DNA from: an uncultured Bacteroidota bacterium | Lineage (GTDB): Bacteria > Bacteroidota > Bacteroidia > Bacteroidales > WCHB1-69 | DNA length: 32,663 bases | Reading direction: 5' to 3' | NCBI GenBank assembly: GCA_902770735.1 | Contig: CACXUB010000035.1 | Coordinates: forward strand, 1 to 32,663 | Shown: positions 23,736 through 32,663 of the stretch, piece after piece | How the letters are laid out: each line of letters starts with the position of its first letter | Position numbering within the stretch: position 1 is the first letter of the stretch | Made by a program: the position numbers and the translations under genes | Notes under the pieces: model-generated | What the model was told of the DNA's origin: nothing | Database searches by the model: none | What the model saw: only the letters and a program-made list of their open reading frames with translations

Positions 23736-23848
23736 CAGGTTAAAAATTATGTATAATGTAAAGTAATGTATAGTGTTGAAATAAAGGCAAAAAACGAATC
23801 GAATAGAGAAAAATAAATATTATAAATTACAAATTAAACAAAAACAGT

Positions 23849-26800
23849 ATGAAAAAACTATTATCAATTTGCTTTCTAAGCATTCTGCTGGGGCTTCTGA
23901 GCTTCAGCACGCGGGCGCAAAGCAGCGGTGGTAGCAACTGTGCAAGCGGATTCTGGATCCAGAACCTGCAACCGGACACCATCTCCGGCATAGTGAATCT
24001 TCCTGCTGACATGCCGAACACGGGCAAATTACCGTTGAGCCATACGCTGGGTAGTGCATACTACAGCACTATCTCGGGTTCGTACCTCGGTAACGCCCAC
24101 CCGCAGGTGACGGAGCTGTACGAGTTGCATTTCTGCAACACGTGCGGTCTCGATCCCAAAACCAAGGTGTCAGTCGATTGGCTGCTCTACCGCGACGGTC
24201 AGCTTGTCAATGACAATCTGTCCGACTATGTTGATTTCGCTATCTATACATTGTATAGCAAGCTGAATCAATACGGTCAGTGCCAGTCCATCGAATGGTT
24301 GGGCGGCAAAGTTCCGAACGAGTTCGGCTGCTGCACCCAGATCGCAGGCAACTACAGCCTGTACGACACCATTCATGGTTTGAACGGCCCCTGCAACGAT
24401 CCTGCCAACTACCCCGGCGCCATGCAGGTTGAACAAGGCACCCCGATGGCTGTGCTTACCCAGCTCGGCCAGATTGTGCCTGCCAACGGTATGGTCAACA
24501 TCTACAGCGAGCATCTTGATTATTTCTACCTCGACTTCTTCCAGCAGACCCGGACCATCGTCCAACTCAAATGGAAACAAGTCGGTAACTACAAACTGGT
24601 CATGCGCATCCGCGAACGCGTCGGCGGTACCCCGTGGAACAACCTGACCTGGAACGAAAACGAAACCACCGACTTCATCGGCGGTCACCAATCCTGCTGC
24701 GGCAGAATCCTTGCTGAAGACTCCATCGATTTCCCGTACCTCGGCGAATTCTCCAAAGAGGTCTGCGAAAACGAACACTACATCTTCGGACGTCCTGAGT
24801 ATGACTTCCATGTCACTATGCCCGACACCAACGTGGTGTTCGGTCAATATGTTTTTGACAACACCGATTGCAAATACTTCCAGACTGACAGCATCTACAG
24901 ATTCCATTTCTTTGTACGCAACACTCCCGAAGTCGTTGTGCTCAAACAATATGACACCCTCTGCAAATGCTCCTCTTTCGGTCCTGAGCAACTGCTCAGC
25001 ATGATCAGATACGATTCTCTCGATCTGGAATATGCCTCCGACCACAAGTTCATGTGGTACTATTGGGGCGCCAATGGTTACGGCTGGTACGACGAGATGC
25101 CCGACATCGACACCGTTGTCGGCACTTACACGTATGTCGTCCGCCAAGTGAACACCTACACCAATTTCAACCAGTTCTATTCCCAGAATCTGGATACGGT
25201 TGTCTGTGCCGGCGATCCTGTGACCCTCTATGTCACGTTCCTCGAAATGGATCCCCCGGTGGTTCCCGCCCCTGCGGATATCTGTCTTGAAGTCATCGAC
25301 TCCGCATTTATCCACAACGTGACGGCTCAGCACGATCCTAAGTGCGCCAACACCACCCGTTGGTACAAGACCGTCAGCACCAGTTTCCACAACAACAAGA
25401 CTGAGTATCTCAGTGATCTCGTTTACACCGGTGATGATTTCCCGATCCACATGATCGACTACATCCCCGCCACGAACATCGACAAGACCGTCTATTTCTA
25501 TGCCGTGTCTTACGATGAGAAGAGAAACTGCGAGTCCAAGTACTTCACCACCTACACGGTGAGACTGCACCAGACTCCTGAGTTGGTTGCCGTGGCTCCC
25601 ATCCCGACCGTGATTTGTCCGGGTAGCGAGGCCACCCTGAAGGTGAAGATCAACAACAACCCGAACCAAACCGACAATCCTTATACTTATAAGTGGAACG
25701 GTGATGTGACCGAGGTTAACCTCAACGGCACCAGAGTGCCTTTCGTGGCTGACACGGTTTACAAGGTTGGTAACGGTACTGGCAACACCCCTGCTTTCCC
25801 GTTGAGCAACGAGGCTAAGTACAACTACACGCAACAGATCTTCACCGCTTCCGAAGTCGGTGCTGGCGAGATCACCAAGATTGCTTTCGAGTACGCTGCT
25901 ACTACCGCTCTCACGAGAAACAACGTGAAGATTTATCTGGGTACGACCACCACTTCTTCTTTCAACAATTCCAACAAGCAATGGATTGAAGGCGGCACGC
26001 TCGTTTATGACGGCGCTATCAGCTTCAACGGCCCTGCCGGCTGGAAAGAAATCGAACTGCAGAACTCTTTCGTCTATGACGGCACCCAGAACCTGGTTGT
26101 CACGATTGATGACCAATCCAACGTTAGCTCCAATGCTAGAAACTTCAAGTATACGAGCAAAACGAACACTTGTATGCGTGCTTATGGCAGCAATCCGAAT
26201 CCGACCAACAAGACGGTTGCCAGCACTCGTAACAACATGAAGTTCTTCGCTGAAGGCACTGGTTTCACCACCAACAGCACGAACCAGACTGCTTACAACC
26301 AAACGGATCCGACCGACAGCTGCCGTACTGCTTACCAGACCACGGTCTATGTTATCGATGCCAACGGTTGTAAGTCTGAACCCGTTGTGTTCAACTACAT
26401 CTCCAACGATACCATCAATCCTACTGTTAACAAAGCTACGGTCACGACTGACGTTTATGCTTGTCATCTCGATCTGACCAATGCTCCTGTTTATACCACT
26501 GTTGCTGCTCTCGAAGCTGGCGCTGGCGTCATCTTCAGCGACAACTGCGACAAGGATCTCCTTACGATCGCCAATGTCAGCAGCGTTGTGAACAGCATCT
26601 CTGACACGACCTGTCACGAGGTTGTTACCAGAACCTACACCGTTAAGGATCACTGCGGCAACCCTGTCACTTTCACGCAAGTGTTCGTGAGCCAGGATAC
26701 CACGAAGCCTTCCTTCGTGTTCGCTCCCGGTGAGTTCCCGTTGATCCGCTTGTTCCCTGTCGAGGGCGGCAACTGCACGTTCAACTCTCCCGACAGCATG

Positions 26801-29800
26801 ACTTTCGTGAACGCCGTCGCTCCGCATGTCTTCGACAACTGCACCGACAGCGCTTACCTGATGAGCACCCTCAAGTTCTTCTGGGAGAACACTGACGAGT
26901 CCCCCATCAACGGTGTTGACATCTTCAAGAAGAAAAATCACCTCTCTGTGGTGGCTCAAATCACCGACAGATGCGGTAATGTCTTCGCACAAGACATCAT
27001 CTTCCTCGATCGTCCTGAGCATATCGCTATCAAACCGAATGCCATCACGAGCACCGGCAATCAGTGCTTCGGCGACACCGCCACCCTGCACTTCGATGTC
27101 ACTTATATTACGGATGATACCCTCATCGGACCGTTCGTTCCTTACACTTACGAGTGGATCGAAGTGAACGGCAGAGAAGTCACCTTCACCGCTGTTAACG
27201 ACACCACGACCGAGATTCTCTTCCCGGGTACCGGTGACTACACCTTCATCATGAAAGTTACGGATCGTAATGGTTGCTATGCCGAGACCGAACCCGTTGT
27301 CATCAACGTTCGTCCTCTGCCGCAGCTTGTCATCAACCACATCGTGTTGAATGGCCAGACCGAGCCTTACTGCCCGACCTATGGTAACCTCACCATCAGA
27401 GCTGAAGTCATTGACGCAGTTCCTGGTCAGACCGTTGATCCTCATGCTTTCGTCTGGACTGGCGAGAGTGTCAACACTATGTCTGACAGCGCTCGTACTT
27501 GGGTCACCATCGTTCCTGAATGGTGTGACACCATGTACTATCCGACCGTTACTGTTACGGATGACCGCGGTTGTGTGGGTACTTTGACCGACACCATCGA
27601 GGCGAAATCTTTTGGTCCGCAATTCATCAATACTATTCCTGACACCATCGTTGAGAAGATGCCGGGTTGTGTGTTCAAAGTTCCGGATTTCCACGATCTT
27701 ATCGATGCTAACCTCGTTACGGATGACTGCTACACCTTCTCTCAGCTGAAATATTCCGATGCTTACGGCACGATTGAGCGTACTGACTGGTACACTCAGG
27801 TTCCTGCCGCTGGCACTGAGTTCACCGAAGCTGTCAAGGTTGTCACGATCACGATTAAGAATCCTTGTGGTGAGACTGCTACCCTCAATGTGAATGCTGT
27901 CAAGCCCACGGATGTCCTCACCGTTTCCATTGACCCGGCTACTGCTGCTGAGTGTCAGGAGTACATTGAGAACACCGGCGTTGTCTTCACGGCCACTGTT
28001 GAAAATGCTGTTGGTTCTGTTGATTACGAATGGACTCGCGACAATAACACCACCGTTCTCGGTACGAATGCTACCTACACCGCTATCGGTGCTATGGAGC
28101 CCGGTACTTACACCTATCAGGTTGATGTCGAGGATGCTCTCGGTTGTACCGCTTCCGCTACTGCTGACCTGACCGTTTACTTCCAGGGCGCTGACCCGGT
28201 TCTCCGCAAATACCCGAACACTCTGTGTGAGCGTTTCAACGGTGCTTTGATCGTTGATGTTGCTCCTACGGGTTATGCTTACGACCTGCAGCACAACGAC
28301 TTCTCCTTCTTCCACTTCTTCAAGATTTCCGATAACCCTGACCACCAGCCCACTGAGTGGAACACCATCGCGTTCGACTCCTTGAGACCCGGTTGGTACA
28401 CCCTCACGGTTTACACTGACCACGACTGCGAGCGCAGCTATCAGGTTTACATTGAAAACGCTAGCCAGGCTCCGAACGCTCCTACCTTCACGAAGGTTGA
28501 CGTTACGGTTTGTACCAATGACAATGGTCAGCTGACCATCAACGCTCTTCCTGGTTTCACCTACGAAGTTTACAGCGTTGACGCTGCCACTGGTGCTATG
28601 ACGCTCGTCGGCACGGCTACTTCCTACAACAACCTGCCGGTTGGTACTTACTACATCGAGGCCACTCAGACCTCCACGCATTGTAAGAGCTCCGTTTCCG
28701 TTAATTTGTTGGATGCCGCTCCGAGACCTGAGCCGACCTACACGCCCACTGCTAACAACAACTGTGACAACATTGCCGGTATCTATAATGGTAAGATTAA
28801 TATCACCTCCAATGCAAACTGGCAATACACGGTTTACGCTGTGAACGGTACGGATACCACCTATTATCTGAACGACGCCACTTTGACCTCTGCTAACAAT
28901 CCTATCGTTGGTTTGAGACAAGGTACATATTATGTCACTGCTTACAATCCTGTTAACGGTTGTTCCACCGCCAACCCGGTTGCTTGGACGGTTGGTTACA
29001 CTACTGTGAACACTCCTCTGAATGTCAGCACGACTCCGAACAACTTCTGTGTTGTTGACACGGCTAACGGTACTGTTAAGATTACCTCCACGCTGAGCAA
29101 CTTCATCGATTACAACCTCATTCAGGGTACTGACACTCTCCGTAAGACTGCTGACTACACCTCCAACGGTTGGTTGAGCCTGTATCATGGTACATATAAG
29201 ATTGAAGGTACGAACAAATACTTCTGTCCTGTCAGCAAGTCGAATATCGCCGTTGCTCACACGACCATCAATCCTCAAATTACGGCTACCTCCACTATGA
29301 ATCCTTCTTGTGTGAAAGACCTGGGCACCATCACGCTGAAGACCACCAACGCTTCTGCGATGAATGCTACGAATTATGGCAATGCTCATATCGCTTCTTA
29401 CAAGATTGAAAAGGGTACATTCGTTTGGGATACTGCCACCACGGCTAACCAAGTCACCTTCAACAATGTGGCCAGCGGTGTTTACACCTACACGGCTACG
29501 ACCCAATACGGTTGTACGAAGACCGGTACCATCGAAGTTGAGCAGTACCAGCTGCCCGCTATGCAGCTCGACTCCACGCCGAACCACATGTGTGCTCCTA
29601 CCTTCGAGAAACCCGGCGACGGTACTGTCACGGTTGTGATCCCGACCACGGAGACTGTTCCTGGCGCTCACTTCTTCATGTACTACTTCTATGACGCAAA
29701 CGATGTCAACATGGATGTTCCTTACGAGCTCCCGTTGACCAACACCAAGTACTGGCTCGCTGCTAAGCGTTACCACGTTGTGGCTAAGGACACCGTCACT

Positions 29801-32663
29801 GGTTGTCAGGTCGAGGGTTACATCACCGTTGAGGACAGCCTCTATCAGGTTGACTTCAATTTTGAGACCACTCCGAACTACGCTTGTAACACGGTTGACG
29901 GTAACGGTTCCATCACCGTTGTCAACCCGACCAGCACGAATCCTGACGCTGTCTTCGCTTACAGCCTCGACGGTATCAACTACACCAACAATCCTGTCTT
30001 CACTGGTTTGAAGGACAGCCTCTACACGGTGTATGTGAAAGACACTGTCTCCGCTTGTGAGAAGATCAAACAAATTCCGGTCAACCCGACTGACAGCTGC
30101 GCTCCTGTTATCACGATTTGTGACAACCAGGGTAACTGCGGTGATCATTTCGACTACTGTTTCAATGATCCTGACATCCAACTCTGCGCTACGGCTGTTG
30201 ACACTTGCGACAATGCCGACTTCACCTACAGCTGGTATGCTCCTTGTGCCGATCCGAGCAGCTCTAACACCAATTGCATTGATGTCCAGACCGACCACTA
30301 TGTTGTGAACGGTTGCGACTACATCCTCACTGTGAAGAACAATGTGACCGGATGTGAGTACAATAGAATTGTGAATGTGGCTATCCACCCGAATCCGCAA
30401 CTCAGCTTCACCATCAATGGTGTTCCTGCTGACATCGAGCATTCTAACCCGTTCTGCGAGAATGAGCCTCTGCACATTAAGCTTGTCTCCACGCACGAAC
30501 TTGACACCACCTCCATCGAATGGACGCTGGGTATCATCGGTACTGGTTTCGCTGAGTTCGACATCCAGGGTGACACCATCGCCAACGACTCCATCACGTT
30601 CTGTGTGCGTGCTAACAGCAAGTATGGCTGTCCTTCTCCGATCGCTTCTCTGCCTGTGAACTTCAAGCGTATCGACCGTGTGACGGTTCCGGTTCTCGCT
30701 TGTGACGGCACTTGCACGATCAATAATCCTGACGGCACTACTACGAACATCACGAAACCCGCTGCGGCTTCTTATCCTTACACCACCACTGAGGTCAGAA
30801 CCTACACCAGCGTGCTGAAGGGTTGTGACAGCATCGTGACTTACAACATCACGTTGATTGCCGCTCCTGAGATCACGGGTGAACCTACGGTTGCTCCGTT
30901 CTGCGAGTCCGAGAACAAGACTCTCGCTGACTTCGAAGGCTACACTGTGGAATGGAACGATGTTGAGACTCCTGGTGATTCTAAGTGGATTGCTGCCACC
31001 ACACCGGCGGCTGGTGATGAGACCTTCACCAGAATTTCGAGCCTGTCTGAACTCACTCCTGGCCGTTATGTCATCACGAACCAGGCTGGTACCAAGGCTA
31101 TGGTGAATGCACCTGTCTCTTCTACGTCTGATGCAAGCTACGCTTTAGCTCAGGCTGATGTTGTGACTACCAATCCTGCTGACAATATGATTTGGATTGT
31201 GGAGAAGAATTCTGACAACACTTATTCCTTCAAGGGTGATGATGGTCGTTACCTTGCTGTTAATTCTGGCAACAAGTTCAGCTTCACCACTTCGAGTGCA
31301 GGTGATCAAGCTAGGTGGAACGTTACAGCTGAAACTTCCGCTGGTCTTACCCACTTCTTAATTAACAATGAGGATCTTCCGGCTCGTTATATGAAGTATA
31401 ATAACGCTGATCCGAGATTTGCTTGCTACGGCTATGGTATTGCTAATACTAAGTGGCTCGCTTTCTACAAGAGCAACCAGACTGTTGCTGTCGGCGGTAC
31501 TTCTGCTTACTACGAAGTTCCTTCCACGACTGCTCTGACCTATGACTATGTGACGACTCACAACATCCAGAGAGTTGTTTCGAATGGTTGCGGTGCTGAC
31601 ACGGCTACGTTGAACCTCACGGTTTACAAAGAACCCGCTGTCAATGCATTCGTTGCCGGTAACGGTCACTGCGCTGGTGATATGTACGCCTTCACGGCTA
31701 ACATCTCCACCTTCGGAACTCCTGCTACTGCTAATTTGTTCATCGAGGGTAATACTACTCCGCTGGCAACTACCACGGTCAATGGTCTCAACCAGGCCGT
31801 CACCTTCCCGGCTGTGAAACTGCCTTGGGCTTACAACAACAAGCACATCACGCTGCAAGTTGTGAACAACAGCACGCCTTGCTGCGCTACTGTGACGGTT
31901 GACAGCCTCTTGGTTGTGGATACCGCTATGATCACTGATCTCGCCAACAGCAACACCTACTGTGTGGGTGATGAGATGAAGATTGCTGACTTCTCCGGTA
32001 TCGTTCCTGCCAACTACACTTCTATTACGTTGAAACACATGATTGGCACGGCTCCTGCTCCTGCTTCGGATCCTGTTATCACTCTGCCTTACACGTTCAC
32101 CGACAGATCTATGGATGGTGAGAAGGTCTATGTTGACGCTGCGAACAAATGTTACAACCAGATCATCTCTAATGTGGTGACCTTGAAGGTTGACAGCATT
32201 CCTGCTGTTGATCCGATCTCCAACATCGACGTTTGCGCTTCTGCCTTCACGCTGCCTACTCCTAATGTTAACGCCAAGGGTGGTACTATCAGCGCTCAAG
32301 GTTGGTTGCTGAAGGGCACTTCCGGCACCTATGCTTCCAGCACGGTTGACGCAATCAAGACGGCTGCTCGCGATCATGTTGTGAATGCCGCTTACTATGC
32401 TACCAACGACTGTGGCTCTGACACCTCCTTCTTCACGGTTCTCGTGAATGACAAGCCCGAGGTCAGCCTCTCTACTGTTACCATGTGCCCGAACGCTGTT
32501 ATCAACACGGTCATCACGCCTACTGTGGCTACGGTGAACTTCCACAACATCAACGGTGGTACTGATAATGTTTCCTACTTCGTGGCTAAGAAGACTGGTG
32601 TTCGCACCGTCATCGACATCACCACTGCCACCTTCAACGACATCGCTTCTTACAATGAACTCT
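23849..32663 (+). CDS. Giant secreted SprB-like surface protein (adhesin-like), 3' end outside window
   Basis: Open for 2,938 codons from ATG 23849 to the edge with no stop. Signal peptide 1-23 (MKKLLSICFLSILLGLLSF..., cleavage before QSSGG). Order: an unrecognised Cys-rich N-terminal region to about 570; PKD/Ig-like domain with a nested insert (about 637-805); HYR-like domains with SDNCDK, FDNCTDS and TDRCGN motifs (about 850-1060); PKD-like units ending in VTDRNGC, VTDDRGC and VEDALGC (about 1100-1445); six or so SprB-like repeats (about 1550-2085); further Cys-bearing Ig-like units; a second nested insert (about 2391-2541); more Ig-like units to the edge. Similar giant proteins are type IX-exported adhesins, but the C-terminal sorting domain is outside the window. 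Codon choice moves to GCT/GGT/GTT-rich after about 25570. Confidence 0.93.
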   Translation, partial: MKKLLSICFLSILLGLLSFSTRAQSSGGSNCASGFWIQNLQPDTISGIVNLPADMPNTGKLPLSHTLGSAYYSTISGSYLGNAHPQVTELYELHFCNTCGLDPKTKVSVDWLLYRDGQLVNDNLSDYVDFAIYTLYSKLNQYGQCQSIEWLGGKVPNEFGCCTQIAGNYSLYDTIHGLNGPCNDPANYPGAMQVEQGTPMAVLTQLGQIVPANGMVNIYSEHLDYFYLDFFQQTRTIVQLKWKQVGNYKLVMRIRERVGGTPWNNLTWNENETTDFIGGHQSCCGRILAEDSIDFPYLGEFSKEVCENEHYIFGRPEYDFHVTMPDTNVVFGQYVFDNTDCKYFQTDSIYRFHFFVRNTPEVVVLKQYDTLCKCSSFGPEQLLSMIRYDSLDLEYASDHKFMWYYWGANGYGWYDEMPDIDTVVGTYTYVVRQVNTYTNFNQFYSQNLDTVVCAGDPVTLYVTFLEMDPPVVPAPADICLEVIDSAFIHNVTAQHDPKCANTTRWYKTVSTSFHNNKTEYLSDLVYTGDDFPIHMIDYIPATNIDKTVYFYAVSYDEKRNCESKYFTTYTVRLHQTPELVAVAPIPTVICPGSEATLKVKINNNPNQTDNPYTYKWNGDVTEVNLNGTRVPFVADTVYKVGNGTGNTPAFPLSNEAKYNYTQQIFTASEVGAGEITKIAFEYAATTALTRNNVKIYLGTTTTSSFNNSNKQWIEGGTLVYDGAISFNGPAGWKEIELQNSFVYDGTQNLVVTIDDQSNVSSNARNFKYTSKTNTCMRAYGSNPNPTNKTVASTRNNMKFFAEGTGFTTNSTNQTAYNQTDPTDSCRTAYQTTVYVIDANGCKSEPVVFNYISNDTINPTVNKATVTTDVYACHLDLTNAPVYTTVAALEAGAGVIFSDNCDKDLLTIANVSSVVNSISDTTCHEVVTRTYTVKDHCGNPVTFTQVFVSQDTTKPSFVFAPGEFPLIRLFPVEGGNCTFNSPDSMTFVNAVAPHVFDNCTDSAYLMSTLKFFWENTDESPINGVDIFKKKNHLSVVAQITDRCGNVFAQDIIFLDRPEHIAIKPNAITSTGNQCFGDTATLHFDVTYITDDTLIGPFVPYTYEWIEVNGREVTFTAVNDTTTEILFPGTGDYTFIMKVTDRNGCYAETEPVVINVRPLPQLVINHIVLNGQTEPYCPTYGNLTIRAEVIDAVPGQTVDPHAFVWTGESVNTMSDSARTWVTIVPEWCDTMYYPTVTVTDDRGCVGTLTDTIEAKSFGPQFINTIPDTIVEKMPGCVFKVPDFHDLIDANLVTDDCYTFSQLKYSDAYGTIERTDWYTQVPAAGTEFTEAVKVVTITIKNPCGETATLNVNAVKPTDVLTVSIDPATAAECQEYIENTGVVFTATVENAVGSVDYEWTRDNNTTVLGTNATYTAIGAMEPGTYTYQVDVEDALGCTASATADLTVYFQGADPVLRKYPNTLCERFNGALIVDVAPTGYAYDLQHNDFSFFHFFKISDNPDHQPTEWNTIAFDSLRPGWYTLTVYTDHDCERSYQVYIENASQAPNAPTFTKVDVTVCTNDNGQLTINALPGFTYEVYSVDAATGAMTLVGTATSYNNLPVGTYYIEATQTSTHCKSSVSVNLLDAAPRPEPTYTPTANNNCDNIAGIYNGKINITSNANWQYTVYAVNGTDTTYYLNDATLTSANNPIVGLRQGTYYVTAYNPVNGCSTANPVAWTVGYTTVNTPLNVSTTPNNFCVVDTANGTVKITSTLSNFIDYNLIQGTDTLRKTADYTSNGWLSLYHGTYKIEGTNKYFCPVSKSNIAVAHTTINPQITATSTMNPSCVKDLGTITLKTTNASAMNATNYGNAHIASYKIEKGTFVWDTATTANQVTFNNVASGVYTYTATTQYGCTKTGTIEVEQYQLPAMQLDSTPNHMCAPTFEKPGDGTVTVVIPTTETVPGAHFFMYYFYDANDVNMDVPYELPLTNTKYWLAAKRYHVVAKDTVTGCQVEGYITVEDSLYQVDFNFETTPNYACNTVDGNGSITVVNPTSTNPDAVFAYSLDGINYTNNPVFTGLKDSLYTVYVKDTVSACEKIKQIPVNPTDSCAPVITICDNQGNCGDHFDYCFNDPDIQLCATAVDTCDNADFTYSWYAPCADPSSSNTNCIDVQTDHYVVNGCDYILTVKNNVTGCEYNRIVNVAIHPNPQLSFTINGVPADIEHSNPFCENEPLHIKLVSTHELDTTSIEWTLGIIGTGFAEFDIQGDTIANDSITFCVRANSKYGCPSPIASLPVNFKRIDRVTVPVLACDGTCTINNPDGTTTNITKPAAASYPYTTTEVRTYTSVLKGCDSIVTYNITLIAAPEITGEPTVAPFCESENKTLADFEGYTVEWNDVETPGDSKWIAATTPAAGDETFTRISSLSELTPGRYVITNQAGTKAMVNAPVSSTSDASYALAQADVVTTNPADNMIWIVEKNSDNTYSFKGDDGRYLAVNSGNKFSFTTSSAGDQARWNVTAETSAGLTHFLINNEDLPARYMKYNNADPRFACYGYGIANTKWLAFYKSNQTVAVGGTSAYYEVPSTTALTYDYVTTHNIQRVVSNGCGADTATLNLTVYKEPAVNAFVAGNGHCAGDMYAFTANISTFGTPATANLFIEGNTTPLATTTVNGLNQAVTFPAVKLPWAYNNKHITLQVVNNSTPCCATVTVDSLLVVDTAMITDLANSNTYCVGDEMKIADFSGIVPANYTSITLKHMIGTAPAPASDPVITLPYTFTDRSMDGEKVYVDAANKCYNQIISNVVTLKVDSIPAVDPISNIDVCASAFTLPTPNVNAKGGTISAQGWLLKGTSGTYASSTVDAIKTAARDHVVNAAYYATNDCGSDTSFFTVLVNDKPEVSLSTVTMCPNAVINTVITPTVATVNFHNINGGTDNVSYFVAKKTGVRTVIDITTATFNDIASYNEL
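25757..26265 (+). other. Nested module 1: Bacteroidales beta-sandwich domain inside a PKD-like domain
   Basis: Residues about 637-805 (NYTQQIFTASEVGAGEITKI, VKIYLGTTTTSSF, LVYDGAISFNGPAGWKEIEL, FVYDGTQNLVVTIDD) match a module I know from many Bacteroidales surface proteins and peptidases. The flanks, YTYKWNGDVTEVNLNG before and RTAYQTTVYVIDANGCKSEP after, are two halves of one PKD/SprB-type domain, so the module is inserted within it. Confidence 0.7.
28496..30105 (+). repeat. SprB-like protein repeats, about six units of ~90 residues
   Basis: Each unit has Cys near the start (VCTNDNGQLTI, TPNNFC, TMNPSC, TPNHMC, TPNYAC), a G-x-[ILV] strand, a Y-x-[LV] strand and a closing GTYYIEAT / YTVYVKDTVSAC type strand ending in Cys. 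The repeats are diverged at DNA level, so they are old. Confidence 0.7.
31021..31473 (+). other. Nested module 2: 'SSLSELTPGRYVI...FACYGYG' domain inside an Ig-like domain
   Basis: Residues about 2391-2541 (RISSLSELTPGRYVITNQAG, DGRYLAVNSGNKFSF, ARYMKYNNADPRFACYGYG, WLAFYKS) resemble a Bacteroidales module often ending 'FSCY...(I/L)xxYKK'. It splits an Ig-like unit whose halves are LADFEGYTVEWNDVETPGDS and THNIQRVVSNGCGADTATLN. It holds the in-frame TTA codons at 31145 and 31358 plus AGG, ACA and several GCA codons that the flanks avoid. Confidence 0.65.

Larger units (their letters stand above)
23444..23848. other. Long AT-rich leader and intergenic region of the giant gene
   Basis: About 400 nt with no convincing gene. 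It holds a triple 10-bp repeat (23587-23616), a promoter (23728-23735) and an A/T-rich leader of about 107 nt. A 66-codon minus-strand ORF (23461-23661) looks like chance. Confidence 0.5.

Noticed and set aside
24170..30496. 2,108-codon minus-strand ORF over the giant gene
   Set aside because: It is codon-aligned with the plus-strand gene. Its stops would need TTA, CTA or TCA codons in the plus frame, which that gene avoids. The plus frame has a signal peptide and clear domains; the antisense product is a low-complexity Val/Arg/Ser/Asn text with no domains.
31358..32545. 395-codon minus-strand ORF
   Set aside because: Same in-register codon shadow of the giant gene; it ends exactly at a TTA Leu codon of the plus frame.

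Overview
The window looks like a chromosome segment of a member of the Bacteroidales (Bacteroidota), probably an uncultured lineage. Reasons: promoter -7 boxes of the form TAnnTTTG, mostly no Shine-Dalgarno sequences, archaeal-type ProRS, an M23-LysM envelope peptidase, a FadL-like porin, an Rpn/PDDEXK_2 nuclease, and a PorE-like TPR/PD40/OmpA protein next to a giant SprB-like surface protein. No rRNA, CRISPR array, phage or intact insertion sequence was seen. TGA is an ordinary stop here (3714-3716, 14809-14811).

Layout. 1-718 (minus): a signal-peptide ORF that ends at a probable frameshift or junction, with AT-richer coding sequence continuing off the left edge. 761-4784 (minus): a tightly packed envelope operon, in transcription order a flippase-like membrane protein, rfaE2, an M23/LysM protein and a GT39-type glycosyltransferase. 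4864-7433 (plus): alaS, divergent from that operon, broken by a deletion of about 43 nt. 7564-9134 (minus): an Rpn-family nuclease and a stand-alone TonB C-terminal-like protein. 9265-10608: a decayed stretch with an AAA ATPase remnant, tandem palindromes, a REP-like hairpin, a promoter-driven tRNA-like sequence with a UCA anticodon and an unpaired 3' half, and a fucP remnant. 10693-11898: carboxynorspermidine synthase/saccharopine dehydrogenase family. 11980-14811: a two-gene O-acetylation cassette (MBOAT plus AlgX/AlgJ-like). 14802-18995 (minus): a Tyr/His/Ser-rich lipoprotein, a FadL-like porin and a small exported protein. 19087-23338 (plus): proS, mazG (also broken by a small deletion) and a porE-like gene. 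23849 to the right edge (plus): the first 2,938 codons of a giant secreted protein, still open at the window end.

The genes are mainly envelope construction (LPS heptose, glycan O-acetylation, peptidoglycan binding, type IX secretion/adhesion) mixed with tRNA charging and housekeeping. PorE-like next to a giant SprB-like protein suggests, by inference, a type IX secretion component beside a likely substrate.

Three cross-window patterns stand out. (1) Several intergenic gaps hold tandem arrays with a 7-bp period. The clearest begin exactly at the upstream gene's stop codon, and their intact units contain a stop codon on the coding strand, so the array closes all three frames. (2) Two normally conserved genes (alaS, mazG) carry small non-triplet deletions inside conserved motifs, and two other ORFs shift frame at homopolymers; this is either real decay or assembly error. 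(3) The giant surface protein carries two unrelated Bacteroidales modules nested inside Ig/PKD-like domains. A 2,108-codon antisense ORF over it is a codon-usage shadow, not a gene.
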